This document shows, piece after piece, positions 13,851-25,217 of a stretch of DNA of 64,000 nt. The notes beneath the pieces were generated by a model. That model ran no database searches, was not told the origin of the DNA, and worked only from the letters and a program-made list of their open reading frames with translations. Positions within the stretch are counted from its first letter, which is position 1. Each line of letters begins with the position of its first letter. A program made the translations under genes and the position numbers. The DNA comes from Casuarius casuarius. Lineage: Eukaryota; Chordata; Aves; Casuariiformes; Casuariidae. The stretch spans positions 1,136,629 through 1,200,628 of the forward strand of contig PTFA01000011.1 of the NCBI GenBank assembly GCA_003342895.1, given 5' to 3'.

Positions 13851-15258
13851 TTTTGTTTTTAAATCTCTGAGACTAGGAACAGTTTGTTCGTTTTATTAGG
13901 CTGACATGCTCAAGGTAGAAAACTACTACTCACCATGTCATGATCAAAGTAAAGCTAGGAATTCAGGCATGGCAAACACAAAGCAGTTCTGCAGACTGTG
14001 CGTGCAAATATTCAGGGCAAAGAAACTGAAGGGAATATTAAGATGGAGCATTTTGAACAAACAGGTCAGAAAAGGAAAATATGTTCCAGCAGCAAAGTGC
14101 ATTGCTTAGCTTACATAGGTTGCAAGTACATTTTGCATAAACATTTAGCAGTTGAACTACAGCTGTATGTCATTACTTGGGAAAAGTAAAATTGGAACAA
14201 AAAGATTCTGTTCTGATTCATGCATTAAATGCTTCTGGAGTCTTCAGGGCTGTTTGTTTCTTCTGGTTTGTGTGCTCAGTTTCTCATCTATGTAATTGAC
14301 TTTACATGGTTTTAGAGATGAATGAATGACAGTCTCGCTTTTTAAATGAAAATGTTTAATGAAGAGGGGAAGCAACATCTTTCAGTTAGTATGCCCAAGA
14401 TAGCTCATTTTTATCGTGTTGCACTAGTGAAAGAAATCTTAATAGTTTTGCATATTTGCTCATAATAAATTGAATAAAACAAGAAGAGGGCACAATGTAG
14501 TGTTCAAGCCACTGACTCAATAACTTAACTATGGCCCTGGCCAGTCTCTTCTCTGTAGTTTTGTGGCTTCTTGCAATTGCACCTTGAAATTACAAGTTTT
14601 GGGAGTAAAGTTCTCTGAAACAAACATGTGAATGAAGGTTCTTCAGAACAAAATGTGAATTGTGAATTTGACAGAAGAGCTGACGTGTTGGGGGCTGAAG
14701 TGTTTTTCCACCTTTGTCCCTAGATATTTCAGGTAAGGCTGTTACAGTAAGGATTTAGATTTTCCTGCTTAACTACTGCTGCACATGCTTCCTTTAAAGG
14801 AGTTTCTTGGTGACGCTCATTTTGTGCATTTGATTGAATCTTAAACTCGGTGTAATCTGCAATAGAAGAAATTCCTAGCTGTCCTCTGTATGTGATCAGT
14901 GATTTTATAGTGACTTTTCTGGTGATTAGAATCCTACCGTTTCCCCAGGAACTTATGCCTGTGTGGACAGCGCCTGCTGCAGAGCTCTTCTGCCTTTGTT
15001 TGCCTTGGGCAGAACATGGATATGTCAGAAAGAAATTTTTGGCCTTGCATATCTAAACAAAATCTCTGTTCCTAGGAGTTCTGTTGTGATGATACGTTTA
15101 TATGATCACATGTTTTTCTCATAGACTCATTCAGGGCTAAATCCCCTCAAATCACTGAGTTTTTGTTTGTTTGCTTGCTTGTTCTTTAATCTTAGTGGTC
15201 TTTGGATCTGTTGCTCAGTATTCAGTGTGGGAGGTGACTGAGGAAAGAAAACATTGTG
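13851..15258. other. Intronic sequence without recognisable gene
   Basis: AT-rich DNA. Two overlapping frames of about 65 codons near 13906-14189 have no family resemblance. A TTTG/CTTG-rich patch lies at about 15160-15183. Confidence 0.55.
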
Positions 15259-15305
15259 AATAAATGTATGTTCACAGAGTCCTTAACTCATCAGTTCAGA
15301 AACTT

Positions 15306-15353
15306 AAAAAAAAAAAAAAAAANAAAAAAAAAAAAAAAAAAAGGGGGGGGGGG
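15306..15353 (+). repeat. Poly(A) tract with N followed by poly(G)
   Basis: 37 positions of A with one N at 15323 run directly into 11 G (15343-15353). The N inside the homopolymer suggests unresolved length. An AATAAA lies 42 bp before it (15259-15264). Confidence 0.9.
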
Positions 15354-16910
15354 AGCAGAGGGGACAGAAAAGTGTGGGCCCAAATGTTAATACTCACTCA
15401 GTGTATAAGCACCTTTCCACTCGTACATTCAATGAGGCAGAATGCACTGTCTAGCTAGCATAGATCACTTTATAGACAGGAAGCTTTTAGCTGCCAAAGA
15501 TACTGAAAGCCAAACTCATCACAGTCCTGAAGCTACCAAACAATATGTCAAATGAATGCCTGAAGAAAGACGCCTTGACAGTCAATAGACTGAGAGCCTT
15601 GTTGGTCGTCTTGATCCTGTATTCTGCCTCTCCCCACGGTGGGTGAGCTCCTGCTTCCAGCTCACAAACCTTACCCTAGTCAGGTGTTACTGGCTCTGCA
15701 GCCTGGGCTCTCTGCTGAACAGACATCCTAGCTGCTTGCCTTCTGCTGTGATCTCTATACCTCTGCCTCCTATCTAAACAGTAAGTATCTAAGTGGATAC
15801 TTGATATCCACTGTGTCAAATCTAAGGACATCTTGATCTGTGGCCAGAACTTGGGACACTCCTTTTGCTTACCTTGTGAACTAGCTGTCTCCAAAAGTAT
15901 CTGAATCCAGACCAGATCTTACTGTTCAGCACGACTTCCCACTCTCCTAGAACACAAAGGTCCTGTGGGAAAAAAATGTATAATCACCTAATTAGGCTGG
16001 ATCATAGTGCATAAGCACAGTGGAGCAGAGCTAAATTTCCATGTCTCGAAGAGCATACAATTGATTGACATTTCAGTTGCTCCATGAAGAATGAGAGGAA
16101 ATTATGTTTATTTTCTGCATTCTTTTCTTTTTGAGGATCTGGTGGGGATGCTTTCANTGGAAGATATTAGAGACTTTTTAGTAAAGAGTTCACAGCTCTG
16201 GAATCATNCTGCCATTTCTTTTCTATATTGTCTCAATCTTTGATATGTAGGGCAAAAAGTGTCTTGTCTCAGCTTCCCAGGACAACTTGTCATCTCATGG
16301 GAGTTGGGGCAAGGGTGGTGATTTTTGGTAGGCAAAAGCATTAGCTGCTAGTGCAGTAATTTTTAAAAGATTATACTTGGAGCACTGGATGAATTTCTCT
16401 TTTCAGACTGGAAGGAATAAGATAATTAAAAATACATTGTGGTCTCTTAAATGTTGTTAAAGCTGTCTATAATCACAAAGTTTATGCACCTTTTTACTTC
16501 CTTGAAAACTTTCCCACCTGTTAAAAGATGCTAATGTTTGCTCCTGTTCACTCAGCTGTACTTTCTTACATGCAGTGGCTTAAAATATGATGAGATTTAG
16601 ACTATTTTCTCAATGTTATTAAATTATATCTGGACAACTAGATTTAGTAGCTTGTTGCATGACTGGTAGAATAAAGGCATTTTGATTTTCTCCAGATTTG
16701 TATCTTAATCCCAGCTTGCCTGCAAATGTCCCATGGCTATTCGCCTTCATAGCGGTGCTATTACTGTAGTCTCCATCCCTATTCCTCCTGTAGAGTTTTG
16801 AGTTGATTCCTGTGTACACTGACTTCATCACTTTAGAGTTGTCATCTTCCTTCAGTGCCCTCTGAACTGCAGTGGCAAGAGGCAGCCTTCTTGTGTTGAG
16901 TTTAGCCCCA
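15354..16910. other. Intronic sequence without recognisable gene
   Basis: The part at about 15480-15960 is somewhat less AT-rich than the surroundings, but no repeat family or peptide is recognised. Single Ns lie at 16157 and 16208. Confidence 0.5.
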
Positions 16911-16948
16911 GTGTGTGTGTGTGCGCGTGTGTGTGGGTGCGCACACAC
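16911..16948 (+). repeat. (GT)n microsatellite with GC interruptions
   Basis: Alternating purine-pyrimidine GT repeat interrupted by GCGC and ending in GCGCACACAC. It is partly self-complementary and could adopt Z-DNA. Confidence 0.9.
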
Positions 16949-19039
16949 CTGCACACTAACTAGATGGCAGGTCAAACAGCTGTTGGATCACACTGTAACA
17001 TTTCCCTTAGAAAGAGGGATTGTATTTCTCCCCTTTACCTATCCACTGACTTTCACAAGGCCTGTAGAAATCCTTTGAAACCTCAGTCCTCTAAAATTTA
17101 GTTAAAGTTGATTGATGGATAAAAATTGGCTTAAAAGTTGATTGGGGCAGCATGGATTGGTGAGGAGAGAATAAAATTGGTTGGCAGGATTATGTAAGCC
17201 TTGTTTCCTGGGGAAAATGGACTTGAACGCCTTTATTTCTGCCTTTTGCAGATGAGGTAATGTGTGAACGCTTGAATCTTATCTGTTGGTTTATGAACTG
17301 AAAGTTCTGTGGAGTGTTTTCGGTATCTCTGTGATTCCAAAAGTGTCAAATTTCCATGCAGATCTGACATGAGCTGAAAGATGTGTGAAATCGTTTTTGG
17401 TAGACAGTTTCTTAATCTCTCAGTGCCTGATGGGGTTCATATAGGATGTGTATAAGGAGTTACATGGAGTATATTTTATTAGTAAAATGTCACATCTCTC
17501 TAGATACCTTAACCTTTCTGCTACATTTGGATGGTATGCAAATACCTTGTAAAGAAGGCTAAAAGCATGTTCTTTGGAGACATGCTTGAGGAAAATGCAT
17601 GTACCTTCTGGAGTAAATATTGCTGCCAGCCTTTCTAGTGTTCTGCTGCTCAGTACCGTATATATAGAAATTGTTCAGTTATCTGTCAAGGTTGCTGTAT
17701 ACCTAGCAAAAGCATGTTTTGGGGTTTGAGAAGTTCATATTTGTTCTATTTCAATTACTTTGGTTTTATAACAGTTGGATTCTGCTGTTCATCCCAGGTA
17801 GTAAAAGGGAATATTTGAGAGTTTTGATTCCTAGAGCATTCTTGTGTGTAGGTGTGTTCTTCAGTTGAGTAATACTTTATGCAGATGTTCCTAGCAGGCT
17901 CTGCTGCTATGCTGAAAATTGCGTCTTGGAGAATATTTTTCTTGTATTTGGAGTAGGACAAACTCCTGCAAACGTAGATTTCTCAGTTCATGATTAATAA
18001 GAGCAATTGATACTTCTGGCAATTAAGGCATGAAAACAATATCGGGAATGACTGCTGTCCTGATTAATGTATTTGCAGGTGGAAGCCTGACAGGTTCGAT
18101 TTCATAGTGTCACAACATAAATGCAGACATCCATGAAAACAGAAGCAACTGCTGAAAATGATCAAATGCCACTAATCAGAATTAATGGTGTTTTCTGAGT
18201 GTGAGAAGTGAGTGCTGTCATGCTGAGTAGGAATAGACAGTGTTTGTTTTGGTTTGCTTTTTTTTGTTTCTTTGGATCTATCCTAATTGATTAATTATTT
18301 AATTCTTGAAGGTTTTTTTTTTTTTTAATGTAAGGAGTGATACTGCAGAATCTGACAGTAACTTAGAGCTTTTCTATGGGCCGAATTTTCCTTTTCCTTA
18401 TTTTTTTTTCTTTCCCAGCCATTTAAAAACTAGAATTTTCAATGTAATACCTGAGGAAGTTAACACTTAAGTAAATAGGTAAAGTAAGTAAATAATTTAG
18501 CCTTCAAATAAATTACACTAAAACTAACAGGATTTTTATATGGTCATAGAAACAAGACTAATGCCTTAGCTGTGAAATCACCCTTTACAAATCACATCTA
18601 TATGTGGTATTTCACACGGTTTTTGTTTTGCTATGGTCAAATATTTGGGCATACGTTTATGTAATTCAAGGTTTCTAGAAAATTCTTTTTTTTACCGTAT
18701 ACTCCCAAAAGGCAGAATGAGGAGAATTTCTCTGAGGCAACAAGATGGCACTGTGTATTGGTTCTTTCTGGATGGAAGGTTAGTGTAAATAGGAGAACTT
18801 GTTTAGAGAGAAGAAAATGNAAGTTTTCTTTGTAGTGAGTAAAACCTCTTTTGTTGTTAGTGTCTGGAGCTGTCAGTCTGTGGACTGTATATAGTAATAG
18901 CTAGCTTGGAGGTTATTAGCATCTTGTCATAAATGCTAACAGCCACACAGACATTGAGGATGGTGGGTTATTTATTTTTTAGTGATTATTGTTAATAGGA
19001 GCCTAAATGGAAAAATCTTCTCATTCAGTCTGTATCCTT
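16949..19039. other. Intronic sequence without recognisable gene
   Basis: AT-rich DNA with a T run at 18313-18326 and a single N at 18820. No gene, RNA or transposon is recognised. Confidence 0.55.
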
Positions 19040-19500
19040 GCCCTTCATTGGCATGTCAGGAGCCCATTGTGTGGCTAATCATCATCAGCCATTACTAGAT
19101 GCCTAATAGCGGCAGCTTGCAGTTCAGGGCTGAGGAGGGGGTTGCCGGGGAGGAGAGGACACTGGCGCAGGCAGCCAGGTGCTGGCCAACGGGCCAGTNA
19201 GTAACATGCAATTTAACCTAACTCAGCTGCACCATGCTTCACAGGCAGGCCTGTACAACAAAAGACACACATGTGTCCTCAGTAAGCTTCATTAACTCTT
19301 TTGGAAGAGAGAGTGCTACTTTGACATATTAATTAGTTGCCATGCTTTCTTTTACTCCAAGTTAACCTTTGCGTTGGTCACTTGATTCAAATTACTGATA
19401 ATTGCAAGGCTGTTAGAGGTCTGTTTATGCAAAGTGTACTTAAAGGGGCTTTGCTGTCTGAGTAAGCAGGCAAATGTTTCATATCACTTGAGGGCTGCTG
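19040..19500. promoter_or_regulatory. Candidate conserved enhancer block
   Basis: A moderately GC-richer start (19100-19200) leads into a run of homeodomain-like sites (CATTAACTC, TTAATTAG, TGATAATTG), an octamer-like TATGCAAAG and an ACACATGTGT palindrome. There are no simple repeats in it. The look is that of a developmental enhancer in a gene-poor intron, but this is inference from motif density only. Confidence 0.3.
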
Positions 19501-21470
19501 GATTGTGCTTACCCCACTCTCCTGTCATTAAAAAGAGCAGCCATGGAAAAACAAAGCAAAGATAATAGAATACCAAAAAAAGTTGCTGTTAAGAAAGCCA
19601 GCTCTTCTGTATTGGGAAAATAAAATAAATTCAGTGAAAGAATAGTCTGATTCGAAGGTTTCAGGCAAAGAAATTTCTCTTATATTATTTCTTGCATTAC
19701 GTTACAATATGGTGTGCTTATAAATTTCTGACTTCCAGGCTGTTCAATTCATTTTTCATTTTTTTTGTACGAGTGCTGAATGATGTATTTATTCCCGCAG
19801 AAAAAGAGCAAGATTTCAGATATTTGATTTAAACTTTCTGGCTTAAGGTAAAGCCCCCCAAAAGTGTACAGATTAATTTAAGCTGGTGTAAGTTAATATT
19901 AGTGTATCTTCATCTCTCATAGAAGTATTGAATATTATGCCAAATAACAAAGGGTTTTGTTTCGTTTAGTGACCTTAACAAAAGAAAATAAAGGATTCAT
20001 ATCAGTTTGGATTAACCAGAATGAAGCTAGATGTTTTGTTTTGTTTTCTTGTCAAGTGAAAAACAAAAACCACCAAATCTTTTTGTAATGTACTCTCTTT
20101 TTTAAAGAATACAAACAAACAATGTTTTGCATAAAAATGTTCTTTCGACATTGTGTTTCAACTTTACCCCATTATTTCAGCCAAAGCTAGTGCCTGGAAT
20201 CTCTATATAATTCTGATTGCCCTGAAACAGGATAAGTTGTTTTTTTTTTTTCTTTCCCGTCAAAAAGTTATTTGAGTGAAAAATTTCACTCTGCCCCCAT
20301 ATCTATGATTATTTGCAGTGTGTAGTTTCTGTTAGCTAAGTACTGGTTGAGGAATGCTGGTAGCACAAACCAAATCCCTTCTGAGACAAATTCTCAGGTA
20401 GTTTCCAGAAAGTAGTGGTGTAAAAACTGACTGTCCATTTGTATGTAAAAACATTTCCATTCAAATGTTACAGAAATGTCCACTCGAGTTTCCTGGTTTG
20501 TAGTTAGAATAAACCAATTTCAGGACATTTAGAACAATACAACCTTAACTCCTGCTCTAAGAAGTATTGTTTTCTTCTTGCTGTGATAATTCAATATAAA
20601 AAAGGATAAAGGCCCTCTTTCTCAAATCAGTGCTCTACCCTCTGCCATTCAGACAGAAAGCTTTTCTGAGCACAGATCAGGCCTTGCACAATGGGATTGT
20701 TCCCTCTCAGTGCTACCACTGTTCAAGTAATAAATGCAGCTATAAAAATATTCCTTCCTGAATCCATCTCCTACAAAAAAGTGCCATCATCTCACTGTTG
20801 GGGACTTCAAAGTTTCTTTTTTTCCTCTATATGAACTCCTTGGTAGAGTAGATCTTCTCTAACCTTTCANAACCAGTCTACCTGTATTCTTTATTGTGTA
20901 AATCTCAGTTTTTCTTTACCACTTAGTGTAAATCATTTTATTTCTAGCTAAAGCTTCAATTTTAAAATAGCACTAAATTTTATAAAACAGGAATAATAAC
21001 ATGAGTCTTGGGTCATTTCTGCAAGACAGATTGTTTTTATACAAGTATGTATTTAAGTTCATAAACATAGAGGACAAGATTGTTTTGACAACTTAGAAAT
21101 GAATGTTTAACAAGCATAGTTTCATGCTAAGGTAATTACATTGTTCATTTTAGGAAGTTGTTAGAGTCTTACTGTTAAAAGAAGGAAAGCACAGAATCAA
21201 CTGGTGTATACCAAAAGAAATTTTGTTTAAAGTACCTAAGAAAAGAAAAAAAAAAAGACTGTATCTTTCTAAAGGGGAAAAATACTTTCAGTCTTGTCGT
21301 GATCTGCTGCTCTTCCAGAAGATCTGCAGTACAGGGAAAGTGACCTCCAAGTGGCTCAGTAGTGATTTGGCAAAATAAGACCTTTTTATAATGACAAGAC
21401 AGCCTGAACAAAAATGGCATAGGCTGCTTTCCTACCAACAGTTTTAGCTGCTGCTTTTGTACTCTGCTTT
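19501..21470. other. Intronic sequence without recognisable gene
   Basis: AT-rich DNA with several short T and A runs and a single N at 20870. Nothing recognisable. Confidence 0.55.
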
Positions 21471-21472
21471 TT

Positions 21473-21523
21473 GCCAACCCGAAGGTTGGCAGGGGTAGGT
21501 AATTACCTATGAGGTAGGTAATT
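21473..21523. repeat. Hairpin plus duplicated GGTAGGTAATT
   Basis: GCCAACC and GGTTGGC flank a 4-base loop (21473-21490). They are followed by a palindrome AGGTAATTACCT (21497-21508) and two copies of GGTAGGTAATT (21494-21504 and 21513-21523). This is an unusual concentration of symmetry in 51 bp with no known element name. Confidence 0.8.
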
Positions 21524-24500
21524 CAAACCACTTTTCTGCCATTACATATTTTCAGTATTGCAATAACTCTGCAAGACTATTTTTCATATAGCTATAGAGC
21601 ATGCAGGCTGTCCTCTTCTAAGGTTTGATGTGAAGGATCATTTTGACACAGCTATGCCATGCCCCGTAGCAGATATATGTGCCACAGGTGATGGGATTGG
21701 TCTTCCCTGTAAGGAATAATATCTGTCTCCCTGTGGTTTTTGAAATGATTTGCTTACCAGATGGGAATTCCCAGTTCCACTGGACTGAGGCCTCCTGAGT
21801 ATCACTTTTACACTTCTATATACCGTGAGACAACTAACCAGACTTTTTAGAAGGAAGCATGTGATAAGGGGGCAAGTTATAGCATGTGGTCATCTTGAAC
21901 ATTATTCACATATTCTTACTCCTTGTCAGCCTGCCACCCCTCTGTTTTACTGAGGGGAACTGTATCACAGTAACGTGGTTATCTTTCTCTTCCCACAGTT
22001 AAAAAAAAAAAAAAAAAAAGCTTTATGAAAAAGTGTTTTCCCAAACACTGACCTCAGCTACAGCATCCCAGAATGAGTGGCAGTCTGTGCTCATCATTAA
22101 AGGGCTTTTTCAGTCTTTGTCCTTTTGCTTTCCTTGTCAAAGCAGATAGCTNTGTATACTGTTGATGACTTGAGTTGGCTATATGCAGAAGTGGTTTGGT
22201 CTTTATCCCTGTTGTTATCTAGGGAATGTCTCTTGGTATTTGCAAAGGATATTTGACCCTGCCTTTTTTAAAGACCCTTTCCTGCATCTCTTAGTTACCC
22301 CACATATGCTGATTACCAGAGAAATCTGTTAAAGACCAAATTGTTCTTAATTAGCAGAACAGCTGGACAGGCTTACTGTACTGTTCCCTAGAGTCATGAA
22401 TGAGAAGTTGTTAAATACGATCTCATTTTGCTCTTCTCAAGTTGGATCACACAAGTACAGTCATCCCAAAATTGCTGTCATGACTGAACAGTACTATTTA
22501 AATAAGCAGCTTCCCGATACAGCCTAGAAGGAGTTAACAGCAGTTGCATTCCTGCTATGAAGCGAGAGTACTTTCCCTGCTAAATAAGGTGGTGGAGGCC
22601 ACAAGAGTGCACAGAGACCTTAGAGTCTTGTGGAATAGAAAATCTTGGGGACTGGGGATGAGCAATCAGAGAAAATGTCTGGGAAAGTGCTTTTATGTAA
22701 GGACAAAAGACCTCTGTACAGACTATTGCTTCTCATCCTTAGGTTAGATCACAGTTCTCTGACCGTTATTTGAAGGAGCTACTTTGTGACCTGGATGCAT
22801 ACAGATGCTATAAAATGCAGTTTGCAAGCTACTAATTTAATTTTAAATCACATTCAAACTGGTACAGTTTTGTTGAAGTCAGTGCTGTGCTTGCTGGTAC
22901 TATTGCTGAATTGGACCCCACAGCTTTGCTTNTATGGTGAAATGGTTTGTGCCAGACATAGGATGCTTTTCTGAGAATCAGTGAGGTCTTTCAGGAAACT
23001 ATTCAGGAAACCAGCAGTGTTGAATCCTTTATAAACTCTTCGCTGCAGTGGTATAAAAGTGATATCAGTGTGGGAGGGGAAGTGATCCAGAAAGCAAGTA
23101 GGTGGACCTAGGTGTCTTTTTACCAAAGTTAGCTGCTTATGTTTGGGATGTGGTGAACTGATGGTGTGTGTATGGGCAGCAGGGAAACCTGATTTTGCTA
23201 AGTAAAAATTTAACTATGTTGCATTACTTTTTAATGACCCTGTTTTGAGAAACCTTCTCTAGCTAATCTCTGAACAGATAAGGTGCACCCCTTACCAACT
23301 TAATGGCCTAGTCAATTAAAAAAAAAAAGCATGCGATGTAGAGTGCTTGCAAATTGTCTGAAACAGTTTTAATGTTCTGCTGTTGCTAGTCCTCCTCAGA
23401 GATGCACTGAATTCTACTGAAATAATTTTTGCTATTGATGATTAAGCACTTCATAAATCATTAAAAAATCATTTACAATTCCTGTAATTAGTGTTTAAAA
23501 GTTAGATTGCTAATGCTGTTCTTTAGTTTTATCATTGGATGTTTGTGTAGCAGGTTTCAAACCTTGGGGTCAGTCTGTACAAACTGCAAAAGATGATAAC
23601 AGTGACTTTCTTTTCATTCAGCTGACCACCTTTGTGTCTTGCTTCTGCACTGTGAATCCCACCTCATCTGTGATGGACATGGCATATGGCACATGTCGTG
23701 GGATTTTCTTGTTGCTTTTTCTTGTCTTTCCTTGTTTTCTTCTGATCCCCTTATGATACTGATGTGTCTAAGTGTTGTAAGTACAGAAGATTTCACCATG
23801 AATGTTTCCCTCAGCTCTAGGTCCAGTACTACATTGATGGGAGTTTGGTAATCTTGCAGTTAACCAAATTCTAGAGATTGAAAGGTTAAAATACCTGACA
23901 CCAGTTTCTTCCCTCCCGGCCCCCGGAAAAAAAAAAAAGTGAAGTACTTACAGTACTTTTGTAATGGGATTTCAGCTTCAAATTCTGCTTTATATACTAT
24001 TCATTAGCTTCTGTGTTTTCTCAGTACAAGAAGTGTCCTTTGTAGAGTATTGCAGTAGTTGGGTGAAAGCATGAATAGGGACAGGTGACAGGAAAAAAAG
24101 ACGAGCAAAATAATGTTCTTGGTGCATGAAAATTGCTGTGTATGGGATAATACCCNGTGTCAGAAGGATAGTATTCTAAAACACTCAAGTCCAAGTCATT
24201 GCCCTAGTTAATACTTAAAAAGGTCAGACAGATGCAATAACAACAGTCGCAGGTGAGGCCATACCGAACCTCCAGAGAGAGGCCAAAAGCCCAGGCTGCT
24301 AAAGCTAGGCAAGGAGGTGGTCATGCCCTTTGTGACTGGGAGCGTGCACTGCCTGTAATTGCTTGGTATGAGTAAGGAACATAAAAAGTGATTTGAAGCT
24401 TGACAGTAGCCTGTAATATTATGAGCCATATTTTGCAGAGGAAAATAGCTAAGGCAGGCCTCGATTTGAGTGACCCTGAACAGGGAAGGTTTAAAGTGCT

Positions 24501-25174
24501 GTTAAACTTCCTGTTCATGCTCCTACCACAAATTGTTACTAGTTATGCCAATGAGAGTAAAGATCAAGGATGCTTTCTTCATCACTGTTATTCCTTTCCA
24601 GTCAGAAAAAGGCAACACTAATCCAGTGAAATAGTTAGTGGTGTTCATAAATAAGTTGCAAACAAGTTTGATTGAGTTTCTTTCAATTTTTGGTGAATTT
24701 GTATGCAGAAATATTATAATAATATTTTTAAAGATTGATTGGTGGACAGAATGTGAACAGACATAAGAAAAAGCTGATGACAGAGTAAGGTCAAGGGTCT
24801 GTGGCCATATAAGCTAACCTGATATCTTCCTAATTCCCCATTCCTGTGTTTTTGCCTTGATCATAGTAGCTACTCTTTTTCGGGGGGTTTATTTTGGTTT
24901 TGTTCTGTTTTTGCCACCATAACATTCAGGCAGATCATATCCCTATACTAGCTCTCTGCATTGCCACTTTAATGCTAGTGCAGTGAGAAAAAGAGAAGGT
25001 AGGAAGGAGTAGGGCAGACCAAGGATCAGCACTTAAGTTGTTGTTGGAGAGCTGTGACCTCATTTACTGTGTAAGTTCAGCCAGTTCTCCCTGGGGTGGT
25101 TAGCGGTCACACCCACATTTCTATGTTGTTCCCCGAAAAAGGCATTAGATGATGAGTATTTTGGCCAAGTGTTT
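21524..25174. other. Intronic sequence without recognisable gene
   Basis: Holds a poly(A) run (22001-22019), single Ns at 22152, 22932 and 24156, and short open frames without family resemblance. The stretch 23420-23520 is crowded with ATTA/TAAT cores. Confidence 0.55.
22001..22019 (+). repeat. Poly(A) run
   Basis: Nineteen A in a row after a pyrimidine-rich CACAGTT. No AATAAA sits immediately upstream, so a retroposed tail is not indicated. Confidence 0.9.
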
Positions 25175-25217
25175 GTGTTCTAATTGTGGTGTTCTAATTG
25201 TGGTGGTGTTCTAATTT
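25175..25217 (+). repeat. 14-bp tandem repeat, about three copies
   Basis: GTGTTCTAATTGTG occurs at 25175-25188 and 25189-25202. A third, partial copy at 25206-25217 is offset by an extra GTG. This is a small slippage-type duplication. Confidence 0.9.

Noticed and set aside
16619..16975. 118-codon minus-strand frame
   Set aside because: Its N-terminal part is translated GT microsatellite (H/T repeats).
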